Shown here one piece after another: positions 37,681 to 50,874 of a DNA stretch of 64,000 nt. Numbering within the stretch: the stretch's first letter is position 1; every line of letters begins with the position of its first letter. The stretch covers positions 49,207,501 to 49,271,500 of the forward strand of contig NC_068558.1 of the NCBI RefSeq assembly GCF_022201045.2. The letters are read 5' to 3'. The position numbers and the translations under genes are program-made. The stretch is from Citrus sinensis (taxonomy: Eukaryota > Streptophyta > Magnoliopsida > Sapindales > Rutaceae). The notes below the pieces were generated by a model. It worked only from the letters and a program-made list of their open reading frames with translations. It was not told where the DNA came from and made no database searches.

Positions 37681-40600
37681 TCAGCTTTCACATTGAAGAG
37701 CGGCCTTGATCTTCTGAACAGTGCATGATATTAGATTGTTGACCGTCTCCACAGATTCTACCGTAAGCTTGGCCGTCGGAAGACTATTCACCAAGATTTG
37801 GAAGGCCACTGTTAAAAGCGAGCCACCCACTCTCTGTGACCCACCGTTGCTCCCATTCCCACTTGTGGGGCCATTAGCCAGGGGCCCTCGTGAGTCTGGA
37901 CCATCTGGAACAATTGCAAATCCAGAAGGAAGGAGAGCCACGTAGGCAGAATCACCACCGTTCATCACCACGTGCATGGCCGGGATGTCAACGGGCGCGT
38001 AGACGACAAGCGACCCAGCGGCGTCTGTGCATGTCTCCTGTAGTATCAACATGCTGCTCTGGTTTGCGTTTATGGCCTGCAAAACAACATGACGTTTCGT
38101 TAACCCTCGTATTCATCGAAATTACATGATTTGCCATTTTAACCATTTTACATGTCAGTGGTGAAATCTTTACAGCATCCGAGAGTCAAACCCTGTTCAG
38201 GGAAAAAAAATAATAAGAAACACTTTTATCTACAAAAACGATGAGGTCAGAACAATCAAGAAAGCTAGCATGTGTCCTATATTTTGACTTTTTAATGCTT
38301 CCAAAAAAAAAAAGAGAAGAAGGGAAAAGTGCTTTCTCTTTCTCTATCTATCTCCTGCCAACAGATACTGCCAAATTCTAAACTTTGTCCTTTCAATTTA
38401 ACCTTTTATCTCTACGGGACAAACTAAAATTGGTTGACATCGAAGTGACAATTTCGTCAGAAAAATAATTCAACCTTGCTGTTGCACCCACTGCCCACAT
38501 GAAAATAGCAATGAGAAAAAGAAAATGAGATTTTTAGAGATGGGAGAGATTACTTACACTAGCACGTAGAAGGGAGACGCAGTTGCCGTGATCTTGTCCT
38601 TTAGCAATGTGGGCCATCTCCTGCATGGGCCCACCGTTCGACAAAATATCCCACTCGCTTCTAAGCCGCTCATCACGTAGAAAATTGAAGAGTCTTTGAG
38701 GAGACACCGGCAGCCAAACGGAGGTGGCAGCGCTTAACACGATGCCTGGAGGCTCACCGGGATCGTCAACGCTCTTTCTGGTCATAACCCTAACGTCTTC
38801 ATCGACATTGCCAGCATTGAGCTTGTTCCATTTGTGGACAGTTGAAGCGCACACCCCAGCGCAGAAATTATCAGTCATTCTCTGTGCTAGCTTCAACATG
38901 CTTCGTCGCCCACCCGCAGTTATTGCTACATGTTCAACCATAATAACATCACTATAATCAATTCTTGTATCATACATGAACAGGGTGCCGATATTTAGAG
39001 AGTGTTAATGTCATATATACCGGTGTGATCTCTGGCGGAGACGCTGGTGGACATGAGAATGGCTAGGCACTCGCATTGTCTTTGAAGGGTGGCGACCCAC
39101 CGTTGGGCGCCGAAGCCCATTCCGGAGATTATCAAGGGTTTGTAGAGTTGGTGGACTTGGCTTTCATCGTATTCTGCATGCTCAACCCATGTCACCTGCA
39201 ACTTATTTATTTTTATAAATATTAATATTCATATTGTGGACACTAAATTCCACCCATCACATATTTATATATATATATATATACACACACTTAAAATGCA
39301 TACCAGTCAAACTTAATATAAATATGATTAATTTAAACCTTAATTTGTAGCTATTTTGTCAGTTTACTATGAGCTTATAATAATGTGCTTGATAAATGAA
39401 TAAAAATATGAGATGCAAATCTCGGAAAATGGCTCAAGAATCTAGGCTCAATTAAAGAAAACGAAATAATGTAGGCATTGTGTAGGCTGCATAAAATATT
39501 GGTGTACGTAAAGTTTTCTCAAGATTTTGAAGGAACAGATTACACCGTGGCAAGTGACATCGAGATGTGTACTAATGTCTACTCGAGCTTTTAGGTACAC
39601 CGTACACGTACAGGAAAACAGAATAGCCAGTCTTGGAATTTGACTAGCAAGTAGCAAGGTCCTATTGATTAGAAAAACAAACACATCATGAGACTCGACC
39701 CAGGTGACATGGCTGAAATATAGCAATTGAGGGAAACCGAGATGGCATCAAAGATAGGAATAGAAACATAAAATGTGTATTTTGTTCAATCAAAGTTGAT
39801 AATATCAAGGACCCCTTTTACATACAAGGATATGAAATTAATGTGTTCAATTCAAGGCACAAAATATAAGGAAAAATAGAGACTTCTATTCAATAAAATA
39901 GTGATTCATCCTCGATTTGCTGCGGTACGATTCATTATTCTAATATGATTAAGCAAACCCATTGTTGAAACTTGAAATATGAACTATATATATATATTGG
40001 AAGCACAATAGGAAGCATCCAGGAAATTAAATAACGCTTTAGGAAGGTTCAGATTCCCTGATAATATAATGTTGGGGAAGCAAATTAGGGCACTGACAGC
40101 GTGGGGGATACACAGAGAAATCACTAGACAAACAAAATTCTTTGATGCATGAGCTTCTCAATTTTGATTGGGAATGCAAATGCCCATGATTCTTTTTGAC
40201 CTGGTGTTTTACTCCCAAAGTAAATGCACTGAACTAAGCTCAAGTGTCCAACAAACTTCATTTAAGACTAAAGTGAAATTGAAGGCCTACTTGGGAAAAA
40301 GCACAATAAGTGATGAATACTAAGAAATCGTATAAGCAAACTGCAAAATTTTGGTTAATAATAAATCACCTTTGAGTAGCCATTAGGCATGTCTTGCACA
40401 ACACAGCCAGAAGGAAGCCTCCTACAATTAACAAAAGCTGGAGCACCAGAAGTTTCTCGGATGGTGTCAATGGAAACATCAACGACAGCCCATACACCTT
40501 CAGCATGTTGCTTACAAAAGCGGAGGAAATTAACTTCACGTACGGGGACCAAAGGTGATAGTACTTGAAGCTCGGCATGCATCTCCAAAAAGGAAAAAAA

Positions 40601-42453
40601 AAGTTTTATTTTTATTTTTTTATAAACAAGAATAATAAGAAGAAAGTAATTGATTAAATGCTCATTAATTATTGAGTTGTAAAATTCTACCAACTGGAGT
40701 GCCCCATTCCTTGTTCCTCCCATGCCACTTGATATCACATCAGTTGTTGCAGTTCTGGCAATCATACAAGGAAACATCTCCGCCCATCGATTCTATCAGA
40801 ATAATAAAATGACATTAGAAAAAGTAATTAATGTTTAAAATTGAAAGAAGGTGAAAAAGAACTTAAGTAAACTGCTTACTGGGTCCATCAAAGTTTCAAC
40901 AAGAGCCAAGCTGTTGATGATGACCATGCCAGTCTCCCTAGAAGCCTCCGTGACAAAGCCATTAGGTTTCAAGCCAATGCACGGAGTGAAAGTTCTCAAG
41001 TATTCTTCATGGTTCAGCACTTGTCTTCCTGATCCTTCAAAGCTTCTGATCCAAAGGGGTTCATCAGTTTGAGCCATTTTAACCAATTCATCCATGGCAG
41101 CCAAAGCAAGCTCCAAAAACATTGATCTTTCAATGGATCTATCGAGGCCTGTAACGCCGGGACCTGATCTGTTCGGAGGCATAACAACTGGCAAGGCATT
41201 AGAAATCCCAGTTCCAAAATCAGCAGGCAATGTTGTGGTCACGGTACTGCTTAAACCACCAAAACCATTAATGGTACCAACACCAAGTTCTAAACTTGAG
41301 TTTGGCATTGGAGGAGGACCCATTGAAGAAACTGGTCGCCCCAAAAACTTGCCGGCAAGGGCACAAACTCGATCTAACTCATCCTTTAAACGGGCATTTT
41401 CGATCCTCAAGTGCTGCTCTTCAAGAGAAATATCACCAATTATTGCAGGACCGCCACAGTTGGTGCAAATTGGGTTTCTCATTGCATCTCTAATGGACAT
41501 GTTTTCAGCTCGAAGCTTGTCGTTTTCTTGCCTGAGCAACGAGTTCTCGTGGCGTTCCAATTGAGTCTGGTGCACCACAAAGCCACCAAAACACACCAAG
41601 ATAAATCAGACCCAACAACATCACGTAAGACCCCAAAAAAAAAAAAGTCTTAATTTTTACCTTCATTTGGGTACGGCGATTTTGGAACCAGAACTTGACT
41701 TGTCTGGTTTCCAAGCAAAGTCTTTTGCTGAGTTCCAGTCTTTGTTTCTCATCAGGATGAGGACACTCCTTGAACAAACTGCGCGCACACCCGAAAAACA
41801 AACAAAATAAAAAAATCACAAAACAAAAAAGATTGATTTTTTATTATTATTATATACTGCATGAATCAATCATATGTGTATATCATACGATTCAAGTTCT
41901 TGGATTTGTTGAGGAGTGTGTCGGTGGTATCTCTTTTTCCGGGGAGGGTTGTCGGCAGCATCAAGGTCATCACCAGAAGCTCCATCCATATTATCGCTTC
42001 CAGATCTGCTTTCGTGTTCTAGGAGATCTTCTCTGCTTCTTCTCCCAATTATCCCTTCAAAACTTTCACCCATTCTTTGCAGTTGCAAATCCCCCCCTCC
42101 TTGATTGTCTATATTCGGTTGCTGCTGAAAAACAAGATCACAAACCCAGACAGATGGGATCATCATCGGTCAATTCAAGAGTTATAAGCAAACAAAACAC
42201 AGTACCAGTCCAAGAGAGAGAGAGATGAGTGATTTACAAGGGCAAGTGAGAGGCCAGGAGAATTGAACATGGATTTGGAGAGAGGCTGAGGAGTACTGCT
42301 GAGAAGGCGAGGATGAGCAAGTGTGGTAGTGGTGGGCATATTGTTGTTGTTGTTGTTGTCGTTGTTAGTATACGAGATATCAGCAACGATTCTTGCACCG
42401 CCACCACCAGAACTAGTACTAATATTATTCTCAAGAAAACCTCCAAAACTCAT
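37681..42453 (-). CDS. ANL2: HD-ZIP class IV homeodomain-START factor, ANL2-like
   Basis: Nine exons on the minus strand give about 836 residues: 42238-42453, 41889-42124, 41661-41778, 40880-41566, 40691-40792, 40370-40582, 39021-39195, 38558-38925 and 37681-38076. The N-terminus carries an Asn run (NNDNNNNNN). The homeodomain spans about 135-190 and has [14 protein letters not shown] in its third helix. Next is the class IV zipper-loop-zipper with CTNC at 224-227, then the START domain from about 340 to 570, and the C-terminal START-adjacent domain ending IKAALQCES as in ANL2/HDG1. The family binds L1-box sites and directs epidermal identity; ANL2 controls subepidermal anthocyanin and root cell organisation. 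The acceptor of exon 2 has tandem CAG CAG, so one Gln may be optional. Confidence 0.95.
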
Positions 42454-43392
42454 CAAAATACTATTTTTTTTTCTTTTCTTCTTCTTCTTCTCCTTCTCTA
42501 CAAATTTACAAAGACTTTCATTCACTCTTTAGCTAGCTTCATCAACCGAAAGTAAAATAAAATAAGATATGAGAGAGAAATAGAGGAGAAAAAAGGATAG
42601 AAGCCCCTCCAACTTCCTCTAGCTCAAGCTCAAGCTCTATTAGAAAGAGAGGAGAAAAAAAAAAGAGAAAGAAAGAGAAAGAAGGCAAAGCAAAATTAAG
42701 GCCGCTTAGCACTTCCTTCTCTAACCGTCTCTCTTTGATAACTAAACAAGCTTGTTCTGGTGACTGAGACCAGCTCTAGCTTAACTAGGAACCCTAGTTT
42801 TGGCAAACTCAGTGCTATAAGTATATAATATATCTCGTTCCCGTCTCTGCATGCTTGCTTCACTAATGACTGTCTATAAACTATGTTTAAACAAACGCTC
42901 CTAGAAGCAGCTTCAAAGATTTGATGAAAATTAATAAATGTTAGTACTAATATTATATATAGAAAAAAAAAAAGGGAGAAAGAAAACGAAATGGGATTAA
43001 AGATTTGCACAGAGAGAAAGAAAGAGGAGAAGAGAGAGAGGCAAATGCAAAACAAAATAAAAGGGTTGAAGATAAAACGCAATATGTGGACTCATCGAAG
43101 CCTTACAAATACATACCACCAAAAAGGGTCGGTTGACTCTTTCGTTTTTCCCCTTTCACTTTTCTCTCAATCACTGTTTTATTTATTTATTTTAAACAAA
43201 AGTCAGTGATTGACAGTCAAAGTGAAAACTTTTTCTTTTCTTTCTCTAGGTCACTGTAACGAGTTTGCAGAACAACACAGACAAAAGTGTTGCGTTGAAT
43301 TAATCAGCTACTTCTGATCCATTGGCCTTCACTTGTCTTAAAATTACAATAGTTAAAAAATAATAATAATAAATTAAAAATCTTTTTATTTT
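42454..43392. other. Upstream region and 5' leader of the ANL2-like gene
   Basis: This stretch holds purine-rich tracts (GAGAAAGAAAGAG-type, 42560-42690 and 43000-43050), typical of the leaders of HD-ZIP IV genes, and is likely to contain the transcription start and perhaps a leader intron. No other coding exon is visible. Confidence 0.45.
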
Positions 43393-43462
43393 ACCCACGT
43401 TGGTATCTTTTTTTTTTTTTTTTATTTTTTTTCTTGGTTGGAATTAACCCACGTTGGTATCT
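43393..43462. mobile_element. Poly(T) retroposition scar with 16-bp direct repeats
   Basis: ACCCACGTTGGTATCT occurs at 43393-43408 and, identical, at 43447-43462. The 38 nt between are a long T run plus CTTGGTTGGAATTA, which on the other strand is a short unique sequence followed by a poly(A) tail. Confidence 0.6.
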
Positions 43463-45754
43463 GTACTAAGTACTAAGTACAATGAGGTTACTTTTATTAT
43501 GGGCAAAAAATGAAATTAGGGCTTTCTGAACTAACCTGTTAACTGTAAAGTGGATGACGACGAGGCCACTGATCATCAGCAATGCAAACCTAATCAGAAA
43601 GGAATTATTGAAAGCAAATTTTGAATTGTTTTCAACTTTTTTGTTCTTATTGTTATTATGTTTTGTGAATGAATCCAGAATTGATTGAAGTGTTTATTAA
43701 ATAAGGGAATTTATTGATTTTTCCTTTGCTCATTTGGACAAATATTTTTACCAAATTCGGAGAATCTCTCTAAAATAACATTACAGCTAATCTAAGCCCT
43801 TAATAATGGAAATAAAGATAACACTGAGATACAGTGTCTACTTTATTATTTATGACTCATATCTGTATATAGTATCCTACGATATCACACTCATGAATGT
43901 TAATGATTTAAATCACGTTTAATTAAAATTGATGAATGTGTGTCGGTCCAATGCTGTAAATTATAAGTGTAACCTTATGTGTTATTGAAATATACTGTTT
44001 CCACCGCACAATAATTTCTGGAAAATAATATGTGATCCAAATATAGGGTACCGCCAGTGTCTAAAAATTTTGAGTGATGCAACAATTATTTTATATATGC
44101 ACACAATTCAGTGTAAAGTGATAATGGTTTTTTTTATCACATTCACATTAATTTTGCTTTTTAACTAGTATATATGATTAACCAAACCAACAATGTCTAA
44201 TTAAGAATGCAATTAAAGTCATATCCAATCACTTCATTGTAAATGTAACAAACTTGAGCATTTTTTTTATTAATGTTATTTGAATTTCATCATTCTTCTT
44301 CTGTAAAAAATTTCGAGTCGCAGATATTTCTAATGATTATTCTGTTCATAATGAAAGATTTGTTGGAATAAATATGGGCGTTATTACGCTGGAGGTTTGG
44401 AGTAAATTCATGCATAACATAATTGGGATTTAACGCCGATTTTAATTATTTCCAACAGGATAACAAAGAAATCTGCAATTAAATATTCTTAATTACCATC
44501 CCAAAAGCCGTAATTTTCAAAAATCTGTTTTGGACTTTTAATTAATTACTGCTCTGTGTTATTGTGTTGTATTAAATACAGTGTCTGATACAAATTCGCA
44601 TGCGCATTATTATTGACAATTATGACGAAGCAAATGCATGTGATTAATCAATCATTTGTTGTGTGAATAAATGATAATCAATATAATGTAATTTACAATA
44701 AAATCATATGTAGATATCCATGACCTTCCACTTATTTCACATACTACCATCTCCTGTTTAAAATTACTATTTTTAACTTGTTGTAAGTTAGATATAACGT
44801 AACTTAGCAGATGCCTAATCAATAATCAGTTATACGTTAAGAATTTAAATATTTATAAAAATAACTTAAATCAGTGTTACCCTGCTCTCTAGTCACCTTT
44901 TAATTCAAGAATTTCAGAATTTATTAAATTTCAAGATGAATTTATAATGTTGTAAACTATATTTTTTTTTTTTTTTGGGGGGGCTTGGCTCTTTATGTAC
45001 CTATCACGCGTTGCTTACACGGGATAATTAAGCTGCCGAATGAATATTAATAGAAGACTCATTAGCTAATAATAACAACAATAATAGCTCAAGAGCCGAG
45101 ACAACTTGAAATTGTTAGTGCGCGTCTATCTATATATATCCGTAACTTATTACAGAAATATCAACACAATGAAGGTATTGTTTTTGTTTTCTGTCTTTTG
45201 TCAAAGAATAACAAATGACGAAACCATTAAATATGATAAGTGGTTGCAGACAAATTTTAGAATACGTCACGAGTAAATGTATGTATAATATGTATAATTG
45301 AATTTAATATAACAAACATTTGTATAGTATTTTTAAAAAATAAATATTTACGTGTCATAGTATTATTTACTTGTTGTATGGTTGATATGATGCCTCTGGG
45401 GTAGTTTAAAAGTTCTTGTGGTTTCGACTCTATAATCAAACTCTATCACTCTCACACAAACATGATAGCTTTCCTCGGTGTCCGAGGTTTATTAGGGAAA
45501 AAAAAATTCAAATTCTAAGAACTTATTTGATAATGTTGTTGGGTATTTGTATCTTAAAAGATACAATATTTACTAAATACTTATATCTTTCGTTTCAAAG
45601 CCCACTTAATTTTATCTCACTATGTCTTTCGTTTCGAAGCTAACTTAATTTTATCTCACTCTTATATGATGAAAAAAGCTATTATATTTTCATTAGTTTT
45701 CTCAAAATTTTTGTTAAAAAGTCATATTAACCCCACACTACTAACTTTTATTTT
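43463..45754. other. Intergenic stretch
   Basis: AT-rich, with a T run joined to a G run at 44961-44985. No gene or clear element end was recognised. Confidence 0.4.
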
Positions 45755-45762
45755 ATAACTAT

Positions 45763-46271
45763 TAGGGGTGGGCGTTCGGATCGGGTTAACCCGAACCGAA
45801 CTAAACCGAACCCGAAATTTGGTAACCTGTGCAACCCGAACGGATTCAAACTATCAACCCATTTGAGTTAAAATTCATTTTAACCCGAATTTTTTTTTAA
45901 GTTTTGTCTTTTAAAAATAAATAAATAACTATATATATATATAGTTATATATGTATTAAACAAAAAAAATTCTCTTTGACTACATGTTGTATATTTTATT
46001 AACTTTAAAAAGGCTTGTTGAAATATTGTTAAGGATGTTTGGATTTGAGATTTTTAGATTTTAAGTGGTTTTTGGTAGAATTTATGGATTAAATTGTTCC
46101 AACCTGTTTTGACCCGAATTAATCCGAATTACTAACCTAATCCGATCCGAATTACGAACCTGAACCGAACCGAATTAAATTTGGTTGTGTTCGGTTCGGG
46201 TTGGCGTTTTCAACCCGATTGGGTTCAATTCTCCAACCCGATCGGGTTGAAACCCGATATGCCCACCCCTA
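45763..46271. mobile_element. hAT-like non-autonomous element, perfect 8-bp TSD
   Basis: The element begins TAGGGGTGGGC and ends with its exact reverse complement (11 bp). It is flanked by perfect ATAACTAT repeats at 45755-45762 and 46272-46279. The 509-bp body contains many ACCCGAA/TTCGGGT words near both ends, which form sub-terminal repeats, and an AT-rich centre. No transposase is present. It is the clearest transposon of the window. Confidence 0.88.
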
Positions 46272-46394
46272 ATAACTATAACTTTTTTTGTCCATAACAA
46301 TTGTGGCTTAAAAGGTATTTGGATTTGAATCCAAAGGCCACCAGCCTCCCTCCCAGACATTGTTCCAATCCGGGATTCCGGATTGGAACAACAC

Positions 46395-46425
<31 letters not shown>

Positions 46426-46787
46426 TAAACAAAAAAAATCTCTTTGACTACATGTTTTGTGTTTTATTAACTTTAAAAGATTTGTTGAAATATTGTGAAG
46501 GATGTTTGAATTTGAGATTTTTGGATTTTAAGTGGTTTTTGGTAGAATTTTTGGTTTAAATTGTTCCAATTCGTTTTAACCCGAATTACCAACCCAATCC
46601 CATCTGAATTACGAACCCGAACCGAACAAAATTAAATTTGGTTCGGTTCGGTTCAAGTTGGTGTTTTCAACCCGATTGGGTTCAATTCTCCAACCCGATC
46701 GGGTTGAAATTCAAACCAAAACCCGATATGCCCGCCCGTAATAACTATAACTTTTTTTGTCCATAACAGTTGTGGCTTAAAAGGTAT
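45952..46787. repeat. Tandem duplication covering the right part of the hAT-like element
   Basis: Copy 1 is 45952-46318 and copy 2 is 46421-46787, both 367 bp, starting TGTATTAAACAAAA and ending in AAAAGGTAT. Both contain the right end of the element plus about 40 bp of flank beyond the target duplication, so the duplication happened after insertion. A (TA)n tract at 46395-46422 precedes copy 2, matching the TA tract before copy 1. Confidence 0.85.
46360..46391. repeat. Perfect 14-bp inverted repeat
   Basis: TTGTTCCAATCCGG (46360-46373) and its exact complement (46378-46391) are separated by GATT, between the two copies of the tandem duplication. Confidence 0.85.
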
Positions 46788-49700
46788 ATCACCTTAATAT
46801 AAAATAAGCCTTAAGTCTCTTGTATCACTTGTGAGATTTTACTAGTTGAGCCAAGTGACACCATTATCATTAATTGATACTAAACTTTTAATCCTCCATT
46901 TGCTGACAGTATTAGAAAGAAAAGAAAAATTCGGTTAATTAGAACTGAACGGAAACTTGAATGCCCAACAATACCCAGCATTAAACTCTATTTACCAACT
47001 AATAATACAAGAAGTTAATATCAACATAAATATATTGATATCAGTCTAAATCCAACGACTCAGCAGAAAATTATTATAAGAAAACTAGGGAATTGTATTT
47101 AGTTTATATATCATCAATAGGGCAGGAGAGGAGTTGCAGCAAGAGTTGTACCTATATACACACGCCATTTGATGACTATTTCATATAAAACGTTTACAGC
47201 TAGTGTAAATAATGGCACATGCTATGTTTGCCGACCTAAAAAATATATGTAATAATAAGTATAAAAACAAAGGAATTACTAATTAAAATTATCTTAATTA
47301 TACATGGTCATGATGAAAAAGCATGATATATTATTACTTATAAAGCATGATTGTATTTGAAAAATCTCTTCTATATGTCTCCCCTCAAGCGCCAAAAGAA
47401 ATGCAACTTTCTGCCATGCCCGATGGAGCAAAGATAGTTGTTATCTTAAAAACTCAAACAAGGTTTTGACAAAACTAGTTATAACCATAGTGATGCAAAA
47501 ATGTAAACAAGATATTATCAAGATAATGAGATAATTGATCGATCATTAACCTATCCTTATGAATTGGGTTTGAAAGTGATGTAAAAAATGAGGAAAAGAG
47601 ATTGAAAACCCTAGAATGAGTAACTAAACGAGACTGAGAGGGAGTGAGCAGGCTGAAATGGAGGTGATGACGTTGCCGTCGAGAGTCCCACACTTTGATC
47701 CCCACATTGCACATGACCTATCGCTCTCATATTGGTTGTAATGTGAAGGGGACACCGTAACATGTTATTATATATATATGATTAATTTTAATTTTCTTTT
47801 ATGTGTTTGAAGAATTAAATTCCAAGAGTCCAGGTAGAGTGAGAGAGAGTGAAATGGTCGTTAATGTACAGCGTAGCCATAGCCGTTGCATTAATGCTAT
47901 TACCGTTTTCCAGCACATCACCTCTCTGTTTACATTAAGCGCTCTTTGATTGCTAGCCACCTTTCACTTTCTACCCAGAAAATGACACGAAAATTAAAAA
48001 CTTTCTCGCGTTCATACTTATGGCAATGGCCTCTCGCTTTCTACGTAGAAAAGAAAAGGAACGACTATTCCTTTCTTCCTCAACACTCTCTATAAATTTC
48101 AAATTAACATTGACATGCAACTATGCAAGCATGTGTACACGTCTTTGATGAATCTATACGACCCTTGTGTAGATTATATAACTCATATCTACAGCAACAC
48201 CCAATTTGTGCCTAATGTTTCGCATACAGCTTCCCAATGAATTTGAAGAAAGTGATTCTGGGCTTATTTAGCTGGAAAAGGAAAAAATCATTTCGCCTGA
48301 TATATTAAATTATAATTTCTTCTAACGACGAGCGGGCTTTCTGAAGATTGGAGGACACGTGCACTCCGTGATGTTGGGGACTTGGGGGGCCGGGCCTCCA
48401 GAAGGCTAAAACAATAATCCTGTACCCAAACTTCCTACCCTACTCATTTTAGAAAATCTTATTGCCAGGCTAGACTCGTGTATTGTTGCTCTCGCCGGTC
48501 GCCACGGTGAGAGTAGCAGCTTAATGGTCGGTTTAGTATTGCTTTTGTGTAAGATTCAAAACTAAAACTAATTTTTAAAAGTTAAAAGTTAATTTTAATA
48601 TTCGGTAAATTTTTTTATAAATCACTTTTAGTAAAATCATCTCATGCTATAACATATTTTGAAAAGCGGGAATAAGTAATTTTTTAAAAATTTGATTTTG
48701 AGAATCAATTTTTATATATACACAATAAAAAATATTATATTTATGAATATTTAAATAAATTTTATTAAATATTATGCACAATTCAATCATTTATATTATT
48801 ACTGCAGTTTAACAGTAATATTTACCAAATACATATAATTTACTTTTAAAACTCATGGTACTTCCGAAAGTAAATTTTATCCAATGCATAATTAAATGCA
48901 TATTTTTAAGTACGGCTGAGACTAATTATTTTAAGAACTATAACATTACCATACTGGCCCTAAGTCATATAGTACTCAATTTCAAATTCCTTTAATTTCC
49001 ATAAATATAGATAAATAAGGATGGGGATCTTGTCGTTCATATCTAGTGGTAGATAGGCAGCGTTGCAAGCGTATGTACATTCAAAATCCCAACAGAACTC
49101 AAGTAGATTTGAATGATTAATACTTTAAACTTCTTCTTCCTTTAAATTTTTTTTTTTTTAAAAATAATATAGGCTTAGTGTAATTATTTTTTTGGATGTG
49201 AGATGGGTTTACAAAATAGTAGGCATCTTCTAAAAAATTTGCTCTTATTTAAAATATTTATCATGGGTTATTATTATTGCGAAGTTAGAGCAAGTCTAAC
49301 TTGGGGCCAATTAAAGTCAGCTGTTGCGTCCCTTAATTTCTTACCGACGGTTTAGATAATTAGATTGGATAAGTATTGATTGACCGGGTTGAAAGGTTTG
49401 GGATGGGAGGAAATCTAATCCAACGGCTCTAATTCGTTAGCTCTCGGTTGGACGTAATAAGCCAACTTTGCAGCGCTCTGATTTTTAATAATAATAAGTT
49501 ATAAATGTAAAAAGGAGACACATCACATTAAATGATTTACACGTGAACAAGTGGAGGAGCTCAACTGGCAGTCAGTACAGGCGCATGCAACACGGGGCTC
49601 CAACCAACCATACAAGCAACTACAATTTTTTGAACAAGTTCAGGTCAGCAGAAATCCGACTCTGACTCGGAGTGCACAGGACTTCATGAAAGCTAAGACT

Positions 49701-50874
49701 CCAGAAACCACGAAGTTGGGGAGGAACTGTTGAATTAGTCTGGCGACAACCAAACCAATGACCTCCCCCCATCTAGCAAATCCGTCAAATGTTAATTATC
49801 TCATGCCTGCCACGTCATTTCATGCTTTGCCACAAAGAATTTTTCTATTTCTCTCTCCTATCTCCTCCATTTTCCAACAATTCCCCAGGACCAATAAAAT
49901 AATATTTTACTAAATCATACTACAAGAAAATTTAAGGGCCCATAGGCCACAATACCATTTGAAATAATCCCTAGAGACAGCCTTTTCACCTTCAGCCTGA
50001 TCAGCTGCGCTCACTCAGAGTCAGTTCCCGCGTGCTTCTACAGTAACTTCTGACTAGCTCCCAACACTAGTACTTATAACGATATTGCCAAAAAACAGTG
50101 GTCTTCCACTCGCACAAAGGGAAGCAAGTGTATAATGTACGCATGCAAGGGACTAAATATAATAAAATATGATGAATTGCAATAGAGCATCAATTATGAT
50201 GGATAAAGGGTGCGTTTCATATTGAGATTGAACTATTTTAACTTTTAAGGTACAATATTAAAATATTTAATAAATACTATCTATTGTAACTTGAAAGTTA
50301 TGTTAATATAATTTTTTACTTGTATGATGGAAAATTCATTATATCTTTAATAATTTTATCAAAATTATTATTTAAAATCTATATTTACTACATATTATTA
50401 AATATTGTTTTATAGTTATAGTTTTTTTTTTCTCCCAGCAGTTGTAGTTTAAAAGTTACAACCTCAATCCCAAATAAGACCAAAATAGCATCAAAATTAC
50501 AATTCAATACTTGAAACAAACTGATGTTACCATTGCCACTTATATATGTGTATGCTAACACATCACTGCACAGTCTTTCCATTTCTATACTATTTAACAT
50601 ATTCTACTCCTACTGTTTCTTAAATATGGAATGTCCTCGACCAAAGAGGGAGGCAAGTGAAGCTTGACACCTATAGTTTTCTTTCTTACACAGACAGTGG
50701 ATTGGCAGATCCATCAGCTACTATTCAATTAAACAAATGAAGAACATGCATCATTTGGACGCAATTGAGATGACATCTTGGCTTCAGATAAGAGGGGGAA
50801 TTTTTTTATAAAAAAAGAAAGAAAGAAGGGAACAGTACCTACATTACAAATTCACAAAAGCTGTGTCAGTGTGA
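46788..50874. other. Gene-poor stretch with degraded MITE-like segments
   Basis: No gene is supported across 4 kb. Two segments look like old AT-rich MITEs with weakly matching ends: about 48524-48962 (GGTCGGTTTAGTATTGC against GGCCAGTATGGTAATG on the other strand) and about 50208-50484 (GGGTGCGTTTCATATTGAGATTG against GGTCTTATTTGGGATTGAGGTTG). Neither has a certain target duplication. Confidence 0.4.

Noticed and set aside
41094-41564. 156-codon open frame on the + strand
   Set aside because: Antisense shadow of the large fourth exon of the ANL2-like gene.
46321-46332. GGATTTGAATCC, resembling a tRNA T-loop box
   Set aside because: No acceptor or D-arm pairing can be built around it; it is part of the duplicated transposon flank.
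49551-49733. 60-codon + strand frame (MEELNWQSVQ...)
   Set aside because: Starts at GTG not ATG, has no recognisable family and sits in a gene-poor stretch; no evidence of a gene.
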